Below are positions 1 to 6,171 of a stretch of DNA of 11,770 bases, one piece after another. The stretch comes from Caldisericia bacterium. GTDB lineage: Bacteria; Caldisericota; Caldisericia; UBA6126; JAGPKI01. The stretch spans positions 1-11,770 of the forward strand of contig JAGPKI010000035.1 in NCBI GenBank assembly GCA_018054005.1, read 5' to 3'. A program made the translations under genes and the position numbers. Within the stretch, counting starts at the first letter, position 1. The number at the start of each line of letters is the position of its first letter. The notes beneath the pieces were generated by a model that worked only from the letters and a program-made list of their open reading frames with translations, searched no databases and had not been told where the DNA came from.

Positions 1-105
1 GACATAGTTAAGTGCGCTCTTTGCCATAAAAAAATCTCTATGTTAAAAGCAAAGCTTATATTAATTCCAGGAAAAGGAGAAGTGTTTGTATGCCGGAATC
101 ATTGA
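1..105 (+). CDS. C-terminal end of a small zinc-finger-like protein (5' partial)
   Basis: The reading frame is open from the first base and stops at TGA 103-105, giving 34 residues. The visible peptide holds a CxxC pair (CALC, followed directly by His) about 23 residues before a C-x2-H pair (CRNH) at the extreme C-terminus. This spacing, with a short beta-hairpin-like stretch rich in Ile and Leu between the pairs, resembles the single zinc-ribbon or treble-clef proteins of about 40-70 residues that are common in phage early regions. It overlaps the start of the next gene by 16 bases, a usual arrangement in compact phage operons. The N-terminus lies outside the window, so size and function cannot be judged. 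It could be a chance open frame, but the paired Cys/Cys and Cys/His pattern argues for a real gene. Confidence 0.5.
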   Translation, partial: DIVKCALCHKKISMLKAKLILIPGKGEVFVCRNH

Positions 106-341
106 TTTCTAACTCAGAAGAATATCTCGCATATCTTTTAAATAAGATAGAAGAAAGAAAAGCCAAAGGCAAGAAATCTTTATATTTATTTGGAGTAACT
201 TTGCGAGATGAAACTGTAAAATATTTACGCGAATATTTTAAAGAAAATATGCCAGATTATACATTAGATATTACCTCGTGTGGTCCAAAAGATAACAAAG
301 TGCGAGACATAATCGTCTTGTTTCCCAAGGAAAGCATATAA
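90..341 (+). CDS. Hypothetical protein, 83 aa, alpha/beta
   Basis: I do not recognise this family. A good ribosome binding site (AGGAG at 75-79, 10 bases before ATG) supports the start at 90. The protein is highly charged and soluble, with no signal peptide or membrane segment. Its apparent order is an N-terminal helix rich in Glu/Lys (about residues 8-28), a hydrophobic strand (about 30-36, SLYLFGV), a second amphipathic helix (about 39-53), a strand (about 57-63) and a last strand (about 71-78, DIIVLFP). It starts inside the end of the upstream zinc-finger-like gene and ends just before a strong promoter at 349-377, so it is probably the last gene of an operon entering from the left. No function can be assigned from the sequence. 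Confidence 0.75.
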   Translation: MPESLISNSEEYLAYLLNKIEERKAKGKKSLYLFGVTLRDETVKYLREYFKENMPDYTLDITSCGPKDNKVRDIIVLFPKESI

Positions 342-348
342 TTTGCCC

Positions 349-377
349 TTGACAAAAAGAGCAAAGTATGGTAGAAT
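349..377 (+). promoter_or_regulatory. Promoter P1: consensus -35 and extended -10
   Basis: TTGACA at 349-354, a 17-base spacer and TAGAAT at 372-377, with a TG-G extension just before the -10 box (369-371). This is a near-consensus vegetative (sigma-A/sigma-70) promoter. Transcription would start near 384-386, about 25 bases before the ATG at 410. It shares CCCTTGACAAA with P2 (2976-2986) and CAAAGTxTGGTAxAATA with P3 (9237-9253). An imperfect inverted repeat (TTTGCCCT at 342-349 against AGAGCAAA at 358-365, one mismatch) brackets the -35 box and could be an operator. Confidence 0.88.
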
Positions 378-409
378 ACTGAAAATAAAATATAAGAGAG
401 GAAATAATC

Positions 410-625
410 ATGACTGGAGAAAAGATTAAGGAAGTGGCAATGGCGTTCAATGTGGTAAAGCAAGCGGCAGAAAATAGCCCCGGCACGTTGCAATACCACC
501 AACAGCTTCAAAACGCTCTAAATACAGTGGCTACATTTATTCAAGAAGTAGCTACAGAAGTCCAAGAAGCCATAAATCAAAGTGCTAGTGAAAAAAATAC
601 AAAAAATAAATCTTCTAATCTATAA
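410..625 (+). CDS. Small helical hypothetical protein, 71 aa
   Basis: This is the first gene after promoter P1, with a purine-rich ribosome binding site (AGAGAGG about 395-401) at good spacing. The family is not recognised. Residues 1-58 look continuously helical: they are rich in Ala, Gln, Glu and Val with hydrophobic residues spaced three or four apart, and Pro occurs only around residue 24. This suggests two amphipathic helices forming a hairpin or coiled coil. The last 13 residues are a polar Ser/Asn/Lys tail likely to be disordered. There is no signal peptide, membrane segment or Cys. A position at the head of an early phage operon is often taken by small host-interaction or regulatory proteins, but that is context only and no function is claimed. 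Confidence 0.7.
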   Translation: MTGEKIKEVAMAFNVVKQAAENSPGTLQYHQQLQNALNTVATFIQEVATEVQEAINQSASEKNTKNKSSNL

Positions 626-646
626 TTTGTGTGATGCTAAAAACTG

Positions 647-1135
647 ATGGGAAATTACAATTTTAGGAAAGATTTATCTACTGCTAAAAATACGGAGCAA
701 GAAATAGCTCAGTTATTGCTAGATAAATATGGAGCTATAGTAAAAGAATATAGAACAGATTCGAAGTATGATTTGCTTGCATCGATTAATGGGGTTGATT
801 ATACATTTGAGATAAAAGAAGATTTCTTATCTGGAAAAACAGGAAATTTTGCAATAGAATTTTCTTGTAGAGGGAAACCATCTGGTATAAGTACGACAGA
901 AGCGGATTTTTATATATACAAACTGCATAGAAAAGAAGGAATTGTTTATACAATACATAGTACTCATTCTATAAAAAATATGATTAACCAAAAAAAATAT
1001 TTTAGAATTGTTACAGGAGGAGATAAAGGTTCAGACACAAAAATATATCTATTTAAATATAACGATTTTGTAAATAAAAATAATGTATTATATAGTCAGA
1101 AAAGTTCTGGAAAGGAGAATAGAAAAATGGTATAA
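647..1135 (+). CDS. Putative PD-(D/E)XK-fold nuclease, 162 aa
   Basis: Residues about 15-92 match the core layout of the PD-(D/E)XK nuclease fold: a helix with Glu17, then a strand carrying Asp42 (KYDLL), a hairpin, and a strand ending in Glu55-Ile-Lys57, the D...ExK metal-binding signature. A distinctive segment follows (about 67-90: NFAIEF, RGKPSGI, TTEADFYI), whose ADF element may place a polar residue near the metal site. The length suits small resolvase or restriction-like enzymes. Its place just before a Sak4-like annealing protein and SSB suggests processing of recombination intermediates, but substrate and specificity are unknown. ATG 647 is the only plausible start, because an in-frame TAA lies at 638-640. 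No clear Shine-Dalgarno is seen, so translation may be weak or coupled to the gene ending 21 bases upstream. Confidence 0.68.
   Translation: MGNYNFRKDLSTAKNTEQEIAQLLLDKYGAIVKEYRTDSKYDLLASINGVDYTFEIKEDFLSGKTGNFAIEFSCRGKPSGISTTEADFYIYKLHRKEGIVYTIHSTHSIKNMINQKKYFRIVTGGDKGSDTKIYLFKYNDFVNKNNVLYSQKSSGKENRKMV
1111..1117 (+). promoter_or_regulatory. Ribosome binding site before a two-codon mini-frame
   Basis: AAAGGAG lies 9 bases before ATG 1127, which is in frame with the end of the nuclease gene and reads Met-Val-stop (TAA 1133-1135). The likely start of the next gene is ATG 1137, one base after that stop and 19 bases from this site. The site is therefore well spaced for the mini-frame and too distant for the real start. 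Termination followed by reinitiation at 1137 is a reasonable reading. Confidence 0.5.
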
Positions 1136-1136
1136 A

Positions 1137-1463
1137 ATGAAGATTATTGTTTTTGTTGATGTTGGAGATACGGAATATAGAAGAATAAAAAGTATGTTTT
1201 TACCCTATAATACCGTTTTTGTAGATAGCAGGAGAAACTCTTTAGAAGATGAATATAAAAATTTGCAGAATGTTATATCAAATAATAGGAAGATAAGCAC
1301 AGAAATGATTCTTGGAAGATATTCAGGACGTTCAGAAATTGCTGAAGAAATAGGAGACGAAAACGAAGATTTGATTATTTTTATGAGCGCAAATAAGAGT
1401 AACCCTTGCTATGTAGAAGATAGAGAAAATGTTATTAAAAAGTTTTTAGAAAATATAAAATAG
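1137..1463 (+). CDS. Hypothetical protein, 108 aa, Rossmann-like N-terminus
   Basis: I do not recognise this family. The protein opens with a hydrophobic strand (KIIVFVDVGD, residues 2-11), then a helix (about 12-20) and another strand (about 24-29, NTVFVD). An acidic, Arg/Asn-rich middle follows, then a strand near 77-83 (DLIIFMS) and a final helix. This suggests a small alpha/beta fold. No catalytic signature is evident. The frame stays open upstream to ATG 1083, but ATG 1137 is preferred: the extra 18 residues would lie inside the end of the nuclease gene and are basic and atypical, while the start at 1137 begins directly with the first strand. The stop codon (1461-1463) overlaps the TAGGAG ribosome binding site of the Sak4-like gene, so the two are likely co-translated. 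Confidence 0.7.
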   Translation: MKIIVFVDVGDTEYRRIKSMFLPYNTVFVDSRRNSLEDEYKNLQNVISNNRKISTEMILGRYSGRSEIAEEIGDENEDLIIFMSANKSNPCYVEDRENVIKKFLENIK

Positions 1464-1478
1464 GAGAATAAAAAATAT

Positions 1479-2504
1479 ATGGCACCATTAGAATTAAGAA
1501 AAGCACAGCGTTCAAAAGCATATTTGAAATTAGGAATGGCAGCTCCCTCTGGCGGAGGAAAGACATTAGGTTCATTGTTAATTGCATATGGGCTAATGAA
1601 AGGAAAGTATCCAGATAAAAGCGACGATTTTCGTTGGAGTAAAATTGCATTAGTTGACTCTGAAAATGGTTCAGGCGAACTATATGTAGGAGCAACATAT
1701 GACGGAGTAAAAATTGGTCGTTATAACGTAATTACATTAGAAAGTCCTTTTACTGCTGAAAAGTATACGGAAGCAATTAAGCTGTGCGCAGATTCCGGAA
1801 TGGAAGTTGTAATTTTAGACTCTACTACGCAACTATGGGCTGGTCCAGGTGGTTTATTAGAGGAGCAAGGCAACTATGCAAAGAGAACAGGAAACTCGTA
1901 TACTGCATGGAGAGACGTAACTCCAAAATATAAAGCGTTTGTAGATGCTATTCATCAGACTCCAATTCATGTTATTGCCACAGCACGGTCAAAGCAAGAA
2001 TACTCAGTAGAAAAAGGCTCTGATGGAAAGTTAACAGTTCAAAAATTAGGTCTTGAGCCTGAGCAAAGAAAAGGTTTTGAGTATGAGTTTACAACTTTCT
2101 TTGATATTAGCGCCGACCATACCGCTTTTGGCTCAAAAGATAGAACAAGTTTGTTTGACCAACAATTTTTTAAGATTACTCCGGATGTTGGCGTAAAACT
2201 TATGAAATGGTTATCTGAAGGCACAGAAGAACCCTCGGAGGTCGTAGCGGTATCTGCCCCAGAACCAGCAGACCCAAAAGAGGCGCTTAATAATCTGAAA
2301 GCTACTCTTAGAGAAAAAATTCGTTCTCTAGGTGGGAGCAAAAATGAAGATTTGATGAGTATTATTAAGAAGTATGTTCCAAACGGCAATATAAATTTAA
2401 TTGATGATGCAGATAAATTAGTAAATTTAAACAATGAAATTGACGATTATTTGTCAATTAAAGATAACCTTGAAGAACCAGAATTAGAAACAGAAAATAT
2501 TTAA
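1479..2504 (+). CDS. Sak4-like RecA-fold ATPase (phage single-strand annealing protein)
   Basis: This 341-residue protein carries a P-loop near its N-terminus (Walker A APSGGGKT, residues 22-29) and a Walker B strand (VVILDS, Asp114), followed by a sensor-like segment (HVIATARSKQEY, about 164-175) and the QRKGFEYEF...FFDI...SKDR stretch (about 196-223). The order matches the RecA-core phage proteins often annotated as AAA_24 or phage nucleotide-binding protein, of which Sak4 is the type. Known Sak4 proteins anneal single strands and cooperate with their cognate SSB. Here SSB follows 18 bases downstream, which strengthens the call. Residues about 250-270 form a Pro/Glu/Ala linker, and 270-341 a helical acidic C-terminal extension. 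The ribosome binding site TAGGAG (1461-1466) lies 12 bases before ATG. Other RecA-fold roles cannot be excluded. Confidence 0.85.
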   Translation: MAPLELRKAQRSKAYLKLGMAAPSGGGKTLGSLLIAYGLMKGKYPDKSDDFRWSKIALVDSENGSGELYVGATYDGVKIGRYNVITLESPFTAEKYTEAIKLCADSGMEVVILDSTTQLWAGPGGLLEEQGNYAKRTGNSYTAWRDVTPKYKAFVDAIHQTPIHVIATARSKQEYSVEKGSDGKLTVQKLGLEPEQRKGFEYEFTTFFDISADHTAFGSKDRTSLFDQQFFKITPDVGVKLMKWLSEGTEEPSEVVAVSAPEPADPKEALNNLKATLREKIRSLGGSKNEDLMSIIKKYVPNGNINLIDDADKLVNLNNEIDDYLSIKDNLEEPELETENI

Positions 2505-2522
2505 TAAAGGAAAAGGAATAAA

Positions 2523-2963
2523 ATGGCTAATCAATATCAATTACTTGTATATGAAGGTTATTTAGGAAAAGACCCCGAAATGCGCTATACCCCTAATGGT
2601 ACAGCTGTAACAAATTTTAATCTTGGCTCTACTCGAACATATAAAGTTGGAGATGAGCAAGTAGATGAAATTACTTGGCTTAGAGTTACAACTTGGGGAA
2701 AACTTGCAGAGTTTGTTTATACATACTGCCATAAAGGAAGTCATGTTCTTATAGAAGGAATCTTGCACCCTGGCAAAAATGGGTCTCCAATTACATTTCA
2801 ATTAAAGAATGGTGACTGGGCTTCTTCCTTTGAAGTTACAGCTCGTAAAGTTCGCTTAATGGACTCTAAGCAGAGTAATGGCTATCAATCTGGCTCTTCG
2901 GCTGTTTCTGCAGATGATGATATTCCGTGGAACGACGAATCTGAATCAGAATTGCCTTATTAA
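2523..2963 (+). CDS. ssb: Single-stranded DNA-binding protein (SSB)
   Basis: This 146-residue protein has the bacterial/phage SSB layout. An OB-fold of about 112 residues opens with a strand ending in GYLGKDPEMRYTPNG, continues with AVTNFNLGSTRTY and ITWLRVTTWGKLAEFV (conserved Trp52 and Trp58, typical nucleotide-stacking positions), and then KGSHVLIEGIL. A short Ser/Gly-rich linker (about 113-130) leads to an acidic tail. It coats single strands during replication and recombination, and the tail normally recruits partner proteins. The tail is unusual: a tip-like DDDIPW sits at 131-136, but the protein continues ten residues to end SESELPY. The gene follows the Sak4-like gene by 18 bases with a GGAAAAGG ribosome binding site and closes the P1 transcription unit. 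SSB and Sak4-like protein probably act together. Confidence 0.93.
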   Translation: MANQYQLLVYEGYLGKDPEMRYTPNGTAVTNFNLGSTRTYKVGDEQVDEITWLRVTTWGKLAEFVYTYCHKGSHVLIEGILHPGKNGSPITFQLKNGDWASSFEVTARKVRLMDSKQSNGYQSGSSAVSADDDIPWNDESESELPY

Positions 2964-2978
2964 GATAACGTTTAACCC

Positions 2979-3007
2979 TTGACAAATTTAGCGTGTTGTG
3001 GTATAAT
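2979..3007 (+). promoter_or_regulatory. Promoter P2: consensus -35 and extended -10
   Basis: TTGACA at 2979-2984, a 17-base spacer and TATAAT at 3002-3007, preceded by TGG at 2999-3001. This is a full consensus vegetative promoter with an extended -10. Transcription should start near 3013-3015, about 40 bases before the initiator gene's ATG. The -10 box straddles the edge of the loop of a long inverted repeat (2984-3030), so P2 is probably controlled by that repeat or insulated from upstream transcription by it. It is the best candidate promoter for the replication operon 3055-9235. Confidence 0.92.
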
Positions 3008-3030
3008 GATTACCATAACACGCTAAATTT
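2984..3030 (+). terminator. 20-bp inverted repeat around P2: possible terminator and/or operator
   Basis: The arms lie at 2984-3003 and 3011-3030 with a 7-base loop (TAATGAT). They are complementary at 19 of 20 positions, and the odd pair would be a G-U wobble in RNA, so a transcript arriving from the SSB gene can form a 20-bp hairpin. The right arm runs into TTTTTT (3028-3033), giving a modest U-tract, so the hairpin could stop readthrough from unit 1. A transcript started at P2 would contain only the right arm and would not form it. The same dyad in DNA is large enough to be a repressor operator covering the promoter. Sequence alone cannot separate these roles. Confidence 0.7.
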
Positions 3031-3054
3031 TTTAATAAAAGGAGTTTAATTTTT

Positions 3055-3909
3055 ATGGGCATATCCGAATTTATTATTGATGTTGGGCGCCCAGTAGCTT
3101 TTTATCCAAAGTTAAAAAATGTTACTGGCTCCACAACTGCCACGATTTTATTGTGCCAATTTTTATATTGGTCTGATAAAACAAAAGATGGTTGGGTTTG
3201 GAAAACTTCATCTCAATTAGAAGAAGAAACTGGTTTAACAGAAAACGAGCAAAGGACAGCAAGAAAAAAGCTTGAAGAACTCGGAATTTTGTCTTGTCAG
3301 TATATGCGCTTAGAGCACATGATTCGTTTTCGTATAGATAAAGAAAGATTAAATGCTTTATGGGAAGGGAAAGTAGATTACTCGCAAGAAGAGGATGGGG
3401 AAAAAGAAAAATTTGAGGACACCAATACTTGTGATGATAAAGAAATTACTAAAATAGAAAATACAAAAGAAAAAGAACCTATTCTTCCAGAAGTTCCAAA
3501 AAAGAAAGTTGTTTCTGATAAAGAAACCCTTGATGCTCTCGAAGAGGTTATTTTATCATCTGGAATGAGAAAATCAAGTAGAATAAGAGAAATGGAAAAT
3601 GAAGTTGAATCTAAGCTTCATATTAATACCAGAGGAAGAAAGTGGCAGTATTTTTATGAGTATGCTTATCGCCAAGAAACTGAAAAAGGCTGGAAAATAG
3701 AAAAATTTTTAGATTGGCTCAAGCATAAAGATAACTTTGACCCCATGTATTGGGGACCAGACAAAATGGAGACAATGTATCCGCAAGCGTTTGTTGAAAC
3801 TTCGGCGCCAGCGGGCGAAAATAGCTTTGTGGCTCCTCTTCCCTCTATTGAAAAGGAAGAATATGCTCCAATGCCAAAAGAGCTAAAAGCAAAAAGAAAT
3901 CTAATATAA
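3055..3909 (+). CDS. Winged-helix replication initiation protein
   Basis: This 284-residue protein leads the replication operon. Residues about 12-105 form a winged-helix domain: a helix (TATILLCQFLYWSDK, about 28-43), a short strand pair with WVWK, then a helix-turn-helix (SQLEEETGLTENEQRTARKKLEELGIL, about 53-79) and a wing (about 82-94). This is the layout of phage replisome organiser and DnaD-type N-terminal domains. A long Glu/Lys-rich, probably disordered linker follows (about 105-160). A C-terminal helical region (about 160-235) with aromatic residues (WQYFYEYAY, KFLDWLKHK) may bind the helicase or DNA. These proteins normally recognise the phage origin and load the helicase, and the primase-helicase gene is 15 bases downstream. 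The origin often lies within or beside such genes, but I see no iterons here. AAAAGGAG (3037-3044) supports the start. Confidence 0.78.
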   Translation: MGISEFIIDVGRPVAFYPKLKNVTGSTTATILLCQFLYWSDKTKDGWVWKTSSQLEEETGLTENEQRTARKKLEELGILSCQYMRLEHMIRFRIDKERLNALWEGKVDYSQEEDGEKEKFEDTNTCDDKEITKIENTKEKEPILPEVPKKKVVSDKETLDALEEVILSSGMRKSSRIREMENEVESKLHINTRGRKWQYFYEYAYRQETEKGWKIEKFLDWLKHKDNFDPMYWGPDKMETMYPQAFVETSAPAGENSFVAPLPSIEKEEYAPMPKELKAKRNLI

Positions 3910-3924
3910 CAGGAGCATATAAAA

Positions 3925-6171
3925 ATGGCATCAAGTTTATTAGACTATGCATTGTCTTATGCTGCCCGTGGTTGGTATGTGTTTCCCTGTAGAGAGAAAC
4001 CTGGAGCTCCGTTTATTAGAAACGGGGAAACTATCATTCCAGAGGAAAAAACTCCATATACTACAAATGGTTTCAAGGATGCAACCGTAGATGCTGACCA
4101 AATAAAAGCCTGGTGGGAGAAATGGCCTAATGCCCTAATTGGTATTTCTACTGGTCCATCAGGATTATTTGTTGTTGATATTGATAAGAAGCATGTGAAT
4201 GGCTTTGACACTTATTCTACCTGGGGAATAAATGATAGTCAAGCTCTTCGTGCGTGGACTCCGTCTGGTGGAATGCATGTAATCTTTTCTGGAACTGGAA
4301 GAACAAGTACAAATGCGTCAACAGGAATTGACACAAGAGGTGAAGGTGGTTATTTTATTGCTCCACCTAGCAAGGTAATAGAAGGAAAATTTCCAGGAGA
4401 ATATCGTTTTGAAAACGATTGGAGTAAAGACCCTGGTATTATTCCTGACGGCTTAATGTCAAGGTTGTTTCCGAATAAAACAACAGAATATGTAAAAGGA
4501 ACTTTTACTCCAGCTCAGCAAGGTGAGAAAAAGAAGCTGTCTAAGTCTACACTATATTTTCTTTCGCAAGGAGCAAAAGAGGGAGAAAGAAATTCAACTC
4601 TGTTTAAAGCTCTTGCGGATATGGCAGGATGTGGCTATACAAAAGATGAAGCAAGAGAAAAAGTTTTAGATATATGTAAAAAGATAGGATTATCAAGAGG
4701 AGAGGTAGAAACAGTTTTAGACCACGCTTATTCCAAAGAGCGTGTCCCTGCTATACCAGATGAACTGCAAGCAAAAATTGCGAAGGGCGGAAAAGAGTTA
4801 GCTACAAGCATCACCTTTGAGGAGCAAACTCTTATAGAATACGCTGTTTTGGCTTCCATGATTACAGATAACTCGATAATTCCTGTTGTTTCTGATGTTT
4901 TAAATAGCGAGGATTTTCAATTAATTCAAAATAAAATCATATATAAGCATATAGTGCAAATGTATAATGCTGGCATGAAAGTAGATATTTTAACTTTATC
5001 TAATGACATTGCCAAAGATACACGTAATATAAAGTTAGATGACATATCAAGAATGTTAGCATTATACTTTGCTAATCCTGATAATATTATTACCTATATT
5101 GATATTATTAAAGAGAAGGCTTCGATTAGAAGGTTAGAGGCTATTCTTGATAATAAGCGAAAGTACTTATCCGAAAAGAATTTAGCCCACATGCTTAATA
5201 CTCTTGAGAAAGATATTTCTAATGTGGCTTTATACGGTGGGATAAAATCTTCTTCTGTTTTAGATGCTAAACAAGCCACAGAGATGGTAAAAATGTTTAC
5301 AGAGCAAATCGTCTCTGGGAAAATAGAGCAGTTACGTACTGGATTTGTTGATTATGACAATTATATAGGTGGTATATATAATAATGAGCTTATTATTATT
5401 GCTGGGCTTAGTGGTACAGGAAAGTCTGCTATGTCTCTTAGTATTGTTAATAATGTTTCTATTACACAAGGAAAATCTTCTGCTATATTCTCTCTTGAAA
5501 TGTCTACCCATGAGACTATTTGTCGCCTAATTTGTCAATTAACAGGAATTCCGTTTAGAAAAGTATATAACGGTAAAATGAATGAACAAGAATGGAAATT
5601 ATATGGGGAAGCAATGGATAAAATAGCAAGTAGTAAAATATATTTTGATGATGGTGTCGGAATGACTATACCAGAGATTAGGGCTAAAATTAGAAAATTA
5701 GTAGATAAAGATAATCTTGATTTGGTTGTTATCGACCAGCTCGAGCAAGTTAAAGGCTATGACATGCTATCTCCAAATATTCGCTATAATAATCTTACAT
5801 ACGAGATTAAAGACATATCAAAGGAGTTTCAGGTTCCTATTATATTAAATCACCAATTAAACAGAGCAATAGCTGATAGGCATTTAAGAAATCCAGAGCC
5901 AGAGGCTACTGATTTAAATCAAGCTGGAGAAAAAGCGGTAAACCAAGTATGGATTATTGTTCACAAAAAAGATGTTGAGCAAAGAATTCTACAATCAAAA
6001 GTTAGGGTTGTAAAAAACAGAAATGGTCCAACCATGGAATTTCCAGTTATATTTTTAGGGGAAAGAATGCTTTTTGCATCCCCAGTAAAAGAGGAGGATA
6101 AAATAATATTTCACAATGGAGAAGAAGAACAAAGTTATTACACATCTAATATGCCGGGGTGGGCAAATTGA
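3925..6171 (+). CDS. PrimPol-DnaB fusion: bifunctional primase and replicative helicase
   Basis: This 748-residue protein joins two replication enzymes. Residues about 5-185 are an archaeo-eukaryotic-type primase/polymerase (PrimPol) domain: Asp85-Ile-Asp87 (VVDIDKK) as metal ligands, His118 in the GGMHVIF motif, and IDTRGEGGYFIAPPS (135-149). Residues about 205-272 resemble the helical primase C-terminal (PriCT) module. From about 298 the protein follows DnaB: a helical N-terminal-like domain (298-435), then a RecA-fold ATPase with Walker A GLSGTGKS (494-501), the FSLEMS motif with catalytic Glu525, Walker B VVID (601-604), HQLNRAI (643-649) and the C-terminal KNRNGPT motif (697-703). It should unwind the fork and lay primers within one hexamer, acting with the initiator upstream and the polymerase downstream. 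The start is supported by AGGAG (3911-3915). Its last 13 bases overlap the GTG start of the next gene. Confidence 0.92.
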   Translation: MASSLLDYALSYAARGWYVFPCREKPGAPFIRNGETIIPEEKTPYTTNGFKDATVDADQIKAWWEKWPNALIGISTGPSGLFVVDIDKKHVNGFDTYSTWGINDSQALRAWTPSGGMHVIFSGTGRTSTNASTGIDTRGEGGYFIAPPSKVIEGKFPGEYRFENDWSKDPGIIPDGLMSRLFPNKTTEYVKGTFTPAQQGEKKKLSKSTLYFLSQGAKEGERNSTLFKALADMAGCGYTKDEAREKVLDICKKIGLSRGEVETVLDHAYSKERVPAIPDELQAKIAKGGKELATSITFEEQTLIEYAVLASMITDNSIIPVVSDVLNSEDFQLIQNKIIYKHIVQMYNAGMKVDILTLSNDIAKDTRNIKLDDISRMLALYFANPDNIITYIDIIKEKASIRRLEAILDNKRKYLSEKNLAHMLNTLEKDISNVALYGGIKSSSVLDAKQATEMVKMFTEQIVSGKIEQLRTGFVDYDNYIGGIYNNELIIIAGLSGTGKSAMSLSIVNNVSITQGKSSAIFSLEMSTHETICRLICQLTGIPFRKVYNGKMNEQEWKLYGEAMDKIASSKIYFDDGVGMTIPEIRAKIRKLVDKDNLDLVVIDQLEQVKGYDMLSPNIRYNNLTYEIKDISKEFQVPIILNHQLNRAIADRHLRNPEPEATDLNQAGEKAVNQVWIIVHKKDVEQRILQSKVRVVKNRNGPTMEFPVIFLGERMLFASPVKEEDKIIFHNGEEEQSYYTSNMPGWAN

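Noticed and set aside
1083..1136. Upstream ATG start for the 108-residue hypothetical protein
   Set aside because: The added 18 residues lie within the end of the nuclease gene, are basic and uncharacteristic, and ATG 1083 has no Shine-Dalgarno sequence.
1435..2434. Minus-strand open frames opposite the Sak4-like gene
   Set aside because: They are shadows of a conserved + strand ATPase and have atypical composition.
3055..3909. Replication origin with iterons inside the initiator gene
   Set aside because: The AT- and purine-rich linker region encodes a Glu/Lys stretch but shows no direct repeats of a fixed unit.
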